Origin: Pseudomonas sp. S35
GTDB lineage: Bacteria; Pseudomonadota; Gammaproteobacteria; Pseudomonadales; Pseudomonadaceae
Reading direction: 5' to 3'
Length of the DNA: 64,000 nt
Assembly (NCBI RefSeq): GCF_009866765.1
Contig: NZ_CP019431.1
Location: forward strand, 124,001-188,000
The position numbers were made by a program, and so were the translations under genes. Shown piece after piece: positions 9,864 through 17,895 of this stretch. Under the pieces are notes generated by a model. The model did not search any database and had not been told where the DNA came from. It was given only the letters and a program-made list of their open reading frames with translations. How positions within the stretch are numbered: the first letter of the stretch is position 1; the number at the start of each line of letters is the position of its first letter.

Positions 9864-10559
9864 TTAAGGGGTGTCTTCCAGGCCATTGAGGTAGGTGGTG
9901 ATCACCTCCATCCCTCGCATCAAGTGGTTGCGCAGTGTCAGGATGCTTGCGTCGACTTTTTTCTGTGCCACCAGGTTCAGCAACTCCCGGTGATCTTCCT
10001 GGGATGTTTCACCCAACCCCATCGCCTCAAGGTTGAAACGCAGGAAGCGCTCTTCCTCGTTCAACCCATGTTCCACCAGCCTGAGCAACCGCTGGTTGGG
10101 GGCCTTGCCATACAGGGCCATGTGAAACAGTCGATTGAGGCGGCCAATCTCGGTGTAGTCTTTTTCCTGCTCCAGTGCACAGATGAACGCTTCAGCCTCG
10201 GCGAGATCGGTTTCGGTCAGCAAGGGAATCGACAAGCGTAATGCCTCGGACTCCAGCAGCATCCGTAGTCCATAGGTTTCCGCCGAATTGTCTTCGATCA
10301 GCGGTGCAACCACGGCGCCCTTGTGGGTCACCACATGCAACAGCGATTGGGCCTCCAGTTGGCGCAAGGCTTCTCGTACGGGCATGCGGCTGACGCCAAA
10401 CAGGCTGGCCAATTCTTGTTGACGCATCGCAGTACCGCAGGGCAATCGGCCATCGAGGATTGCATTTCGCAAGGTTTCTTCAATTACGGAGCGAGCAAGG
10501 TGGGCGGGAATAGGGCCGCTGATCTTGATGCTGTTCAAAGGGGTCGGCTTCTGCGTCAC
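9864..10559 (-). CDS. GntR-family regulator, FCD (FadR-type)
   Basis: 231 residues with an N-terminal winged helix-turn-helix (ELASLFGVSRMPVREALRQL) and a C-terminal all-helical FCD domain (YGLRMLLESEALRL; metal/ligand histidines in FHMALYG, EDHRELL and LRNHLMRG). I chose the GTG at 10559, because GAGGAGG lies about 11 nt upstream (10571-10577). A longer frame begins with TTG at 10607, but that codon lies within a perfect palindrome that looks like an operator. The gene diverges from the TauD/ABC operon, which it probably controls together with itself. FCD regulators typically release DNA on binding an organic acid; the ligand here is unknown. Confidence 0.87.
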   Translation of the reverse strand: MTQKPTPLNSIKISGPIPAHLARSVIEETLRNAILDGRLPCGTAMRQQELASLFGVSRMPVREALRQLEAQSLLHVVTHKGAVVAPLIEDNSAETYGLRMLLESEALRLSIPLLTETDLAEAEAFICALEQEKDYTEIGRLNRLFHMALYGKAPNQRLLRLVEHGLNEEERFLRFNLEAMGLGETSQEDHRELLNLVAQKKVDASILTLRNHLMRGMEVITTYLNGLEDTP

Positions 10560-10596
10560 GGTTACGCTATCCTCCTCGTTAGAAGGGTGGTGGCTA

Positions 10597-10608
10597 ATTG
10601 GATCCAAT
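10597..10608. promoter_or_regulatory. Candidate GntR/FCD operator palindrome
   Basis: ATTGGATCCAAT is a perfect 12-bp palindrome, 38 nt upstream of the chosen GntR start and within the divergent intergenic region. Operators of FCD regulators are commonly short palindromes of the TTG-N-CAA kind. The match in form and position suggests autoregulation and possibly control of the dioxygenase operon. No experiment is implied. Confidence 0.5.
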
Positions 10609-10825
10609 GAACACTAGAGACTGCCCATACGCTTGTCAAACAGGCACAGTTTCGGCTTGTAAGCGGTTCAACACCAGGCTCCCGAAGCCCACCCGAGGCT
10701 TCTCGCGTGTCTGACAAGGCATGGCCATTTTACGACATTCACGCATATCGATATTTCCTAACGGTATTTAAATTGCCGTTCTTATACCTATAAAGTCACT
10801 CTCCTGTCTGACCGGGAGTGAACTC

Positions 10826-11719
10826 ATGTCCGCCACCTCTACTGTTCCAACAGCGATCCCTACTGCCCAATCTTTCGAGATTCGACCACTGCCCGGCAGT
10901 GTCGGTGCCGAGATTATCGGCCTGGACCTGTCCCGGCCAGTCAATGACCAGGATTTTGCACGCATTCACCGTGCGCACCTGGATCATCACGTTGTGGTCT
11001 TTCGCGACCAACGCATCACTCCCGAACAGCAGATTGCCTTCAGCCGCCGTTTCGGCGTGCTGCAGATCCACGTGCTCAAACAGTTCCTGCTGGCCAACCA
11101 CCCGGAAATCCTGATCGTCTCCAACATCATTGAAAACGGCCAATCCATCGGCCTGGGCGACGCGGGTAAATTCTGGCATTCGGACCTGTCCTATAAAGCA
11201 CTGCCGAGCCTGGGCTCAATGCTGCATGCCCAGGAGCTGCCCTCTGAAGGTGGCGACACCTTGTTCGCCGACATGCACAAAGCCTGGGACCAATTGCCCG
11301 AGCACCTACGCAAAGCAGTGGATGGCCGCAGCGCCGCCCATTCCTACACCGCACGCTACAGCGAGACCAAATTCGAAGGCAACTGGCGCCCCACACTCAC
11401 GCCCGAGCAGTTGGCGCAAGTCGCCGAAGTGGTGCACCCGATTGTGCGCACCCACCCGGAAAACGGCCGCAAGGCGTTGTTTGTCAGTGAGGGCTTCACC
11501 ACCCGCATCGTCGGCCTGCCCGAAGACGAAAGCCGCGACCTGCTTGCCCAGCTCTACGCCCACAGCGTGCTGCCACACAACATCTATCGCCATCAATGGC
11601 AGCCCCACGACTTGGTGTTCTGGGACAACCGCTCGTTGATCCACCTCGCCGCCGGTTGCCCCAGCTACCTGCGCCGCAAGCTGTTTCGCACCACCATCCA
11701 GGGCGACGCGCCTTTCTGA
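10826..11719 (+). CDS. TauD/TfdA-family Fe(II)/2-oxoglutarate dioxygenase
   Basis: 297 residues. The iron-binding facial triad is H118-x-D120 (in FWHSDLSY) and H273 (SLIHLA). R284 and R288 fit the 2-oxoglutarate-binding arginines, at the same spacing from the distal histidine as in TauD. Such enzymes hydroxylate the carbon next to a sulfonate, sulfate ester or similar group and release the heteroatom group with an aldehyde. The start at 10826 has GGGAG 7 nt upstream. It leads an operon with a sulfonate/taurine-type ABC importer, so the pair likely imports and cleaves the same compound. Taurine itself is possible but not established; alkylsulfatases such as AtsK are in the same family. Confidence 0.9.
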   Translation: MSATSTVPTAIPTAQSFEIRPLPGSVGAEIIGLDLSRPVNDQDFARIHRAHLDHHVVVFRDQRITPEQQIAFSRRFGVLQIHVLKQFLLANHPEILIVSNIIENGQSIGLGDAGKFWHSDLSYKALPSLGSMLHAQELPSEGGDTLFADMHKAWDQLPEHLRKAVDGRSAAHSYTARYSETKFEGNWRPTLTPEQLAQVAEVVHPIVRTHPENGRKALFVSEGFTTRIVGLPEDESRDLLAQLYAHSVLPHNIYRHQWQPHDLVFWDNRSLIHLAAGCPSYLRRKLFRTTIQGDAPF

Positions 11720-11733
11720 TTCGGAGCATGACC

Positions 11734-12759
11734 ATGTCCAGGAACATCCCATTTGCACGATTGGCCGCCACCGTTGGGCTGGGTATCAGCCTGCTGGCTG
11801 GCAGCCTGGTAGCGCCGGCAGCGGCCCAGGCCGAAGGCGAGATCCGCATCGCCGAACAATTCGGCATCGTCTACCTGCTGCTCAACGTGGTGCGCGACCA
11901 AAACCTCATCGAAAAATACGGCAAGCAGGAAGGCATCGACATCAAGGTCGACTGGACCCAACTGTCCGGTGGCGCGGCAGTCAACGATGCGCTGCTGTCT
12001 GGCTCCATCGATATCGCCGGTGCCGGCGTCGGTCCGTTGCTGACCATCTGGGACCGCACCCACGGCAAGCAGAACGTCAAGGCCGTGGCATCCCTGGGCA
12101 ACTTCCCGTACTACCTGGTCAGCAACAACCCCAAGGTCAAGACCATCGCCGACTTCACCGACCAGGACCGCATCGCCGTGCCTGCGGTGGGCGTTTCGGT
12201 GCAGTCGCGTTTCCTGCAATACGCCGCCGCCAAGCAGTGGGGCGACAAGGAGTTCAATCGCCTGGACAAGTACACCGTCGCCGTCCCGCACCCTGACGCC
12301 ACTGCCGCACTGATCGCCGGCGGCACCGAGCTGACCGGGCACTTCTCCAACCCGCCGTTCCAAGACCAGGCCCTGGCCAATCCCAACGTGCACGTGGTGT
12401 TGAATACCTATGACCTGCTCGGGCCGAACTCGCCGACGGTGTTGTTCGCCACCGAAAAATTCCGCAACGACAACCCGAAAACCTACAAGGCGTTTGTGGA
12501 CGCACTGACCGAAGCTGCGCAGTTCGCCCAGAACGACAAAGGCGCCGCAGCCGATACCTACATCCGTGTGACCAAGGCCAAGATCGGCCGCGCCGAGCTG
12601 CTCAAGATCATCGACAACCCGCAGTTTGAATTCAGCGTCACACCGAAAAACACCTACCCGCTGGCGGAGTTCCTCTACCGCGTCGGCGCCATCAAAAACA
12701 AGCCTGAATCGTGGAAGGACTACTTCTTCCAGGACGCCAAGCCCCTGCAAGGAAGTTGA
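11734..12759 (+). CDS. ABC transporter periplasmic substrate-binding protein (SsuA/TauA type)
   Basis: 341 residues. The N-terminus MSRNIPFARLAATVGLG followed by a hydrophobic run and AAAQA is a Sec signal peptide. The mature part has the NMT1/SsuA pattern: IRIAEQFGIVYLLLNVVRDQ, then a GGAAVNDALLSGSIDIAGAG ligand-pocket segment. I chose ATG 11734 over 11728 because CGGAG lies 7 nt upstream of the former and only 1 nt from the latter. It should deliver an organosulfur or similar anion to the permease encoded two genes downstream. Its stop is 1 nt before the ATPase start. Confidence 0.9.
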   Translation: MSRNIPFARLAATVGLGISLLAGSLVAPAAAQAEGEIRIAEQFGIVYLLLNVVRDQNLIEKYGKQEGIDIKVDWTQLSGGAAVNDALLSGSIDIAGAGVGPLLTIWDRTHGKQNVKAVASLGNFPYYLVSNNPKVKTIADFTDQDRIAVPAVGVSVQSRFLQYAAAKQWGDKEFNRLDKYTVAVPHPDATAALIAGGTELTGHFSNPPFQDQALANPNVHVVLNTYDLLGPNSPTVLFATEKFRNDNPKTYKAFVDALTEAAQFAQNDKGAAADTYIRVTKAKIGRAELLKIIDNPQFEFSVTPKNTYPLAEFLYRVGAIKNKPESWKDYFFQDAKPLQGS

Positions 12760-12760
12760 G

Positions 12761-13612
12761 ATGAACGCGCCCTTGCAAGGCCACACGGCCAGCAACCTGC
12801 ACACCGTCGCACCGTTGCTGGCGGTGGATAGCGTCAGCCTCGAATACCGCACCCCCGAACGCGTGGTGCGGGCCACCCACCAGGTCAGCTTCGAGATTGA
12901 TCCGGCTGACCGCTACGTGCTGCTCGGTCCTTCGGGCTGCGGCAAATCCACGTTGCTCAAGTCCATCGCCGGGTTTATCAAACCTTGCGAAGGTGAGATC
13001 CGCCTGCTGGGGCAAAAGGTCGAACAACCAGGCCCCGATCGCATCGTGGTGTTCCAGGAATTCGACCAGTTGCCGCCGTGGAAAACCGTTAAACAAAATG
13101 TGATGTTCCCGCTGCTGGCGTCCAAGACCCTCAAGCGCCGCGAAGCGGAAGAACGCGCCCTGCATTACCTCGACAAAGTCGGCCTGAGTGCCTTTGCCGA
13201 TGCGTACCCTCACACCTTGTCGGGCGGCATGAAAGCCCGCGTAGCCATCGCCCGCGCCCTGGCCATGCAGCCGAAAATCCTGCTGATGGACGAGCCCTTC
13301 GCGGCTCTCGACGCGCTCACTCGGCGCAAGATGCAGGAAGAACTGCTGCTGCTCTGGGAAGAGGTGCGCTTCACCCTGTTGTTTGTTACCCACTCCATCG
13401 AAGAAGCGCTGGTGGTGGGCAATCGCATCCTGCTGCTGTCGCCGCACCCGGGGCGCGTGCGTGCGGAAATCCACAGCCATCAATACGACCTGCACAGCCT
13501 CGGCGGTGTAGCGTTCCAGGCGTCGGCGCGGCGGATTCATCGCTTGTTGTTCGATGAAACCAGCGCAGCGGAGCCCGAGTTGGGTTTCGCCGATATCCGC
13601 ATCGCTTACTAA
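12761..13612 (+). CDS. ABC transporter ATP-binding protein (SsuB/TauB type)
   Basis: 283 residues. Walker A GPSGCGKST at about 56-64, Q-loop FQEFDQLPPW, signature LSGGMKARVAIARAL, Walker B ILLMDEPFAALD and H-loop FVTHSIEEAL are all intact. This is the nitrate/sulfonate/taurine importer ATPase subfamily. GGAAG precedes ATG 12761, which follows the previous stop by 1 nt. About 23 residues precede the first family strand (LAVDSVSLEY), and there is a C-terminal tail of about 50 residues beyond the core. Confidence 0.92.
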   Translation: MNAPLQGHTASNLHTVAPLLAVDSVSLEYRTPERVVRATHQVSFEIDPADRYVLLGPSGCGKSTLLKSIAGFIKPCEGEIRLLGQKVEQPGPDRIVVFQEFDQLPPWKTVKQNVMFPLLASKTLKRREAEERALHYLDKVGLSAFADAYPHTLSGGMKARVAIARALAMQPKILLMDEPFAALDALTRRKMQEELLLLWEEVRFTLLFVTHSIEEALVVGNRILLLSPHPGRVRAEIHSHQYDLHSLGGVAFQASARRIHRLLFDETSAAEPELGFADIRIAY

Positions 13613-13623
13613 GGGGGCAACCC

Positions 13624-14472
13624 ATGCGCCAGGAATACGAAATCACCCTCGAACCGTTGCTCAGCGTCCCCGTAGAGCGCGAACTGCCGCTGCGCCAACG
13701 CCTGTGGCAACAAGGCTGGCTGCGCAAGGGCCTGATCCTGATCGTGCTGGCGCTGCTCTGGGAAGCGGTCGCGCGTTATCAGAACAACGACCTGCTGCTG
13801 CCGAGCTTTTTGCAGACCTTTAGCGCGCTGTCCGACGGCCTGCTCAGCGGCGAACTGTTGAGCAAGGTCAGCATCTCGCTGGTGGTGCTGATCAAGGGCT
13901 ACCTGATCGGTATTGTGCTGGCGTTCGCCCTGACCACACTGGCGGTGTCGACCCAACTGGGGCGTGACCTGCTGAGCACCCTGACCTCGATGTTCAACCC
14001 GCTGCCGGCCATTGCGTTGCTGCCGCTGGCGCTGCTGTGGTTTGGCCTGGGCCAGAACAGCCTGATTTTTGTGCTGGTGCATTCGGTGCTGTGGGCGCTG
14101 GCGCTCAACACCTATTCGGGGTTCCTCGGCGTGTCCGAAACCCTGCGCATGGCCGGTCGCAACTATGGCCTCAAGGGCATGCGATTCGTGCTGTTCATCT
14201 TGATCCCGGCTGCGCTGCCGTCGATCCTCGCGGGCCTGAAAATCGGCTGGGCATTTGCCTGGCGCACGTTGATTGCCGCCGAGTTGGTGTTCGGCGCCAC
14301 CAGTGGCAAGGGCGGGCTGGGCTGGTACATCTTCCAGAACCGCAATGAGCTGTACACCGACAAAGTATTTGCCGGGTTGGCCGTGGTGATCCTGATCGGC
14401 CTGCTGGTGGAAAACCTCGTGTTTGACACCTTCGAGCGTCTCACCGTGAAGCGTTGGGGCATGCAGCGCTAA
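13624..14472 (+). CDS. ABC transporter permease (SsuC/TauC type)
   Basis: 282 residues with about six membrane helices and the BPD_transp_1 EAA loop, LRMAGRNYGLKGMRFVLFI, that contacts the ATPase. A cytoplasmic N-terminal arm of about 35 residues precedes the first helix (GLILIVLALLWEAVAR). GGGGG lies 7-11 nt upstream of the ATG. It completes a D-A-B-C operon (dioxygenase, binding protein, ATPase, permease), all in one direction with gaps of 14 nt or less. Confidence 0.92.
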   Translation: MRQEYEITLEPLLSVPVERELPLRQRLWQQGWLRKGLILIVLALLWEAVARYQNNDLLLPSFLQTFSALSDGLLSGELLSKVSISLVVLIKGYLIGIVLAFALTTLAVSTQLGRDLLSTLTSMFNPLPAIALLPLALLWFGLGQNSLIFVLVHSVLWALALNTYSGFLGVSETLRMAGRNYGLKGMRFVLFILIPAALPSILAGLKIGWAFAWRTLIAAELVFGATSGKGGLGWYIFQNRNELYTDKVFAGLAVVILIGLLVENLVFDTFERLTVKRWGMQR

Positions 14473-14572
14473 ACAGGAATAATTGCTCTTTGCCCGCCGT
14501 GAACCCGATAATGCCGGCCGAATCCGACGCTGCAGGCAGCGTCGCAATGCTCTGGTAAAGGGATTTACGACC

Positions 14573-15199
14573 ATGCGTTCTTTGGTTTTCGCGGCAGCGT
14601 TGCTGTGCTCATTTCAGGTGTGGGCGACCACCAGCCCCGAGGCGCTCTACATGCCCAAGCCGGTGTACCCGCAAGGCATGAACAATGTGCAGGGGCGCGC
14701 TCAAATCGGCCTTAACCTGCACAACGATGGTTCGGTCAGTGACGTGAAGGTGCTCGATGCCAGCGCCCCGGCCTTCGGTGAGGCCGCCGTCAATGCCGCC
14801 CGACAGTGGCGTTTCAAACCCTGGACGGTCACTGCGGATATGCCGGCAGTGATCGACGCGAAAAACGACATGATCTTCTCGCCCACAGGCGATATCACCG
14901 TGCCCTTTCGCAGGCCGGTCAATGAGGTGGTTGGCCAGGTGTGCAGCGCGCTCAACAATGAAGTCACGCTATGGCGTCGCGACCAACCCTCACGCCCTCT
15001 GAGCGCCATGCGCAGTTTTGCGCTGGTGCGTGCCTACCTGGTGTTGCCGGTGCTCAGTGGCACCCTGGACTATCCTGCCAGCCTGCTGGCCTCGGATGAG
15101 CTGGACAATGCCCTGCCGGAGATCGTGCGCAAGTGCCGGAACCAACCCAAGAGCCGCTACATCGACCACCTTCCCGAAACCGTGCGCGTGCGGTTGTAA
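14573..15199 (+). CDS. TonB C-terminal-domain protein, secreted
   Basis: 208 residues. MRSLVFAAALLCSFQVWA is a short signal peptide, followed directly by a TonB_C-like domain: PKPVYPQGMNNVQGRAQIGL, GSVSDVKVLDASAP and FGEAAVNAARQWRFKPW. True TonB proteins have an uncleaved membrane anchor and a proline-rich spacer before this domain; both are missing. About 90 C-terminal residues, with cysteines in GQVCSAL and VRKCRNQ, match nothing I know. No exbB/exbD is nearby. It is therefore unlikely to energise a receptor by itself, and is best described as a periplasmic TonB-C-fold protein of unknown role. The ATG at 14573 is preceded by AAAGGGA. Confidence 0.75.
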   Translation: MRSLVFAAALLCSFQVWATTSPEALYMPKPVYPQGMNNVQGRAQIGLNLHNDGSVSDVKVLDASAPAFGEAAVNAARQWRFKPWTVTADMPAVIDAKNDMIFSPTGDITVPFRRPVNEVVGQVCSALNNEVTLWRRDQPSRPLSAMRSFALVRAYLVLPVLSGTLDYPASLLASDELDNALPEIVRKCRNQPKSRYIDHLPETVRVRL

Positions 15200-15254
15200 A
15201 AATCCCTGCTACGATTGCGCCCAGCTCACTCCCTCACGATCACGAGTGCTTGGC

Positions 15255-16175
15255 ATGCAACTACCGGATATGAACCTGCTGGTCGCCCTTGACGCCTTGC
15301 TCGACGAGGGCAGTGTGGTGGGCGCCGCACGGCGGATGAACCTCAGCCCGGCGGCCATGAGCCGCACCCTCACGCGCATTCGCGAGGCCGTGGGCGACCC
15401 GATCCTGGTGCGTGCCGGTCGCGGCCTTGTGCCCACGCCCAAGGCCCTGCAACTGCAAGGCCAGGTGCGCAACGTGGTGGAACAGGCGGCGCTGCTGTTT
15501 CGCTCGGCCGACCAAGTGGATCTGAGCACGTTGTGCCGCCGTTTCAGCGTGCGCGCCAATGACTTTTTCATCGGCGTGTATGGCGGTCGCCTGTTCGACA
15601 CCCTGGAGCGCGTGGCGCCGCTGTGCGAGCTGTGTTTCGTGCCCGAGGGCGACACCGACGACGAAGCGTTGCGCGAAGGCCGCCTGGACTTGCGCGTGAG
15701 CAACACCATGCCGGCCAGTCCCGAGGTCAAGGTGCAGAACCTGTTTTCCACCACCTTCGTCGGCCTGGCACGGCAGGACCACCCGTTGTTCGACGAAGAG
15801 ATCACCGCCGCACGTTTCGCCAGTTATTCCCATATCAGCATTTCGCGGCGCGGCATCGCCCGTGGGCCGATCGACACCGCGCTCAATGCCCAGGGCCTGG
15901 AGCGCCGAGTGGCGATGATCGCTCCAGGGTTTCACGGCGCGATGTTCATGCTGCCCGACTCCGACCTGATCCTGCCGGTGCCCAAGGAAGCGCTCTACAG
16001 CGCCAACCGCCTGAAGCTGCCCCTGCGCGCCTTCCCATTGCCGATCTCCTTGCCGACCCTGGTCTTGGCCCAATCCTGGCATCCGCGTTTCGACAAGGAC
16101 CCGGCGCACAAATGGCTGCGTGAGACGATGCGCGAAAGTTGCCACGCCACCTGGCTGCAAGCCCAGCCGACCTGA
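15255..16175 (+). CDS. LysR-family transcriptional regulator
   Basis: 306 residues. The N-terminal helix-turn-helix is typical (MNLLVALDALLDEGSVVGAA, then RRMNLSPAAMSRTLTRIREA). The rest is the periplasmic-binding-protein-like effector domain. The start ATG 15255 gives the standard LysR N-terminus. It faces the same way as the efflux operon that begins 170 nt downstream, with a REP-type hairpin between, and it is not divergent from any gene. Its targets are unclear: the pump genes downstream are one possibility. Confidence 0.88.
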   Translation: MQLPDMNLLVALDALLDEGSVVGAARRMNLSPAAMSRTLTRIREAVGDPILVRAGRGLVPTPKALQLQGQVRNVVEQAALLFRSADQVDLSTLCRRFSVRANDFFIGVYGGRLFDTLERVAPLCELCFVPEGDTDDEALREGRLDLRVSNTMPASPEVKVQNLFSTTFVGLARQDHPLFDEEITAARFASYSHISISRRGIARGPIDTALNAQGLERRVAMIAPGFHGAMFMLPDSDLILPVPKEALYSANRLKLPLRAFPLPISLPTLVLAQSWHPRFDKDPAHKWLRETMRESCHATWLQAQPT

Positions 16176-16198
16176 ATCTCCAGCGTACACAGGGCAAA

Positions 16199-16222
16199 TG
16201 TGGGGGCTTGCCCCCTCCCACA
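16199..16222. repeat. REP-type palindrome
   Basis: TGTGGGGGCTTGCCCCCTCCCACA: the imperfect hairpin typical of Pseudomonas REP elements, lying in the LysR to MFS intergenic space. It probably also stabilises or ends the LysR transcript. Confidence 0.8.
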
Positions 16223-16344
16223 AGGGTTCTGTAGTGAACCAAGGATTGCGTCCCGCGCACTTATACCCTGTCAACATGTAACTTTTTGTCATGTGTGTGC
16301 CTGATTAAACTGCTCGGGTATTTCCCATTTCGAGTTACCTGTTC

Positions 16345-17880
16345 ATGACTTCCCTCGCTGCCCCCGCCCTTGAGGCCGCAGCCAAGCCCGCCGCCATGAC
16401 CCCGCCCGTATTCGGCCCGCGCATCATCATCGGCCTGGTCGGCGTGTTGCTGGCAGTGCTGGTATCCGGCCTCAACGAGATGGTCACCAAGGTGGCCCTC
16501 GCCGATATCCGCGGTGCGCTGTACATCGGTTTTGACGAAGGCACCTGGCTGGTCGCGGCCTACACCGCCACCTCGGTCGCGGCGATGGCCTTTGCGCCCT
16601 GGTGTTCGGTGACGTTTTCCCTGCGTCGCTTCACGCTGTGCGCCATCGGCCTGTTCACCGTGCTGGGCATCCTGTGCCCGTTTGCGCCGAACTACGAAAG
16701 CCTGCTGTTGCTGCGTACCGTGCAAGGCCTGGCCGGTGGCGCGCTGCCGCCGATGCTGATGACCGTGGCGCTGCGCTTCCTGCCGGCCAACGTCAAGCTG
16801 TATGGCCTGGCCGGCTACGCGCTCACCGCCACCTTCGGCCCGAGCCTCGGCACGCCGTTGGCGGCGCTGTGGACCGAATACGTCGGCTGGCAATGGGCGT
16901 TCTGGCAGATCGTCGCGCCGTGCCTGCTGGCGATGGCTGCCGTGGCTTACGGCCTGCCCCAGGACCCGCTGCGCCTGGAGCGCTTCAAGCAGTTCAACTG
17001 GCGCGGCCTGCTGCTGGGCTTCCCGGCGATCTGCATGCTGGTGATCGGCATCCTGCAAGGCAATCGGCTGGACTGGTTCGAGTCGGGCCTGATCACCTTT
17101 TTGCTGAGTGGCGGCGCGCTGCTGCTGGTGCTGTTCATGCTCAATGAATGGTCGCACCCGATGCCGTTCTTCAAGTTGCAGATGCTCGGCCTGCGCAACC
17201 TCTCGTTTGCGTTGATCGTGCTGGCGGGCGTGCTGATGGTGCTGACCTCGGTGATCATCATCCCGTCGAGTTTCCTCGCGCAGGTCCAAGGTTATCGGCC
17301 GCTGCAAACCGCGCCCGTGATGCTGCTGATGGCGTTGCCGCAGTTGATCGCGCTGCCGCTGGTGGCCGCGCTGTGCAACCTGCGCTGGGTCGATTGCCGC
17401 TGGGTGCTGGGGATCGGCCTGAGCATGCTGGTGCTGTGCTGCATCGGCAGCGCGCACCTCACCTCGGCGTGGATCCGCGATGACTTTTATGGCCTGTACC
17501 TGTTGCAGATCTTCGGCCAGCCTATGGCCGTACTGCCGCTGTTGATGCTGTCCACCGGCAGCATTCAGCCGCAGGACGGGCCGTTCGCCTCGGCCTGGTT
17601 CAACACCGTCAAAGGCCTGGCCGCCGTGGTCGCCACCGGCGTGCTGGATGCGCTGACCACCCAACGCCTGCACTTTCACTCGACCATGCTGGTGGACCGG
17701 CTCGGCAATTCGCCCCTGGCCGACGTTGATGCACCGGGCCTCGCCCATCGGCTGCACGAGCAGGCCGTGGTGCTCACCTCTTCGGACCTCTATTACGTCA
17801 TGGGCGGTGTCGCCGTGGCGTTGATCCTGCTGATTTTCTGGATGCCCACGCGGATCTTTCCGCCTCGCGCGCCGACCTAG
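16345..17880 (+). CDS. MFS transporter, DHA2 family (EmrB type)
   Basis: 511 residues with about 14 membrane helices. DHA2 features include FDEGTWLVAAYTATSVAAMAF in helix 2 and the G-rich motif C segment GYALTATFGPSLGTPLAALW. It is a proton-driven inner-membrane exporter. Followed at 15 nt by a membrane-fusion gene and then an outer-membrane factor, it forms a complete EmrAB-OprM-like tripartite pump for hydrophobic drugs, fusaric acid-like compounds or self-made metabolites. The start ATG 16345 precedes MTSLAAPALEAA, a cytoplasmic tail of about 25 residues. Confidence 0.9.
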   Translation: MTSLAAPALEAAAKPAAMTPPVFGPRIIIGLVGVLLAVLVSGLNEMVTKVALADIRGALYIGFDEGTWLVAAYTATSVAAMAFAPWCSVTFSLRRFTLCAIGLFTVLGILCPFAPNYESLLLLRTVQGLAGGALPPMLMTVALRFLPANVKLYGLAGYALTATFGPSLGTPLAALWTEYVGWQWAFWQIVAPCLLAMAAVAYGLPQDPLRLERFKQFNWRGLLLGFPAICMLVIGILQGNRLDWFESGLITFLLSGGALLLVLFMLNEWSHPMPFFKLQMLGLRNLSFALIVLAGVLMVLTSVIIIPSSFLAQVQGYRPLQTAPVMLLMALPQLIALPLVAALCNLRWVDCRWVLGIGLSMLVLCCIGSAHLTSAWIRDDFYGLYLLQIFGQPMAVLPLLMLSTGSIQPQDGPFASAWFNTVKGLAAVVATGVLDALTTQRLHFHSTMLVDRLGNSPLADVDAPGLAHRLHEQAVVLTSSDLYYVMGGVAVALILLIFWMPTRIFPPRAPT

Positions 17881-17895
17881 CCAAAAGGAATTTTC

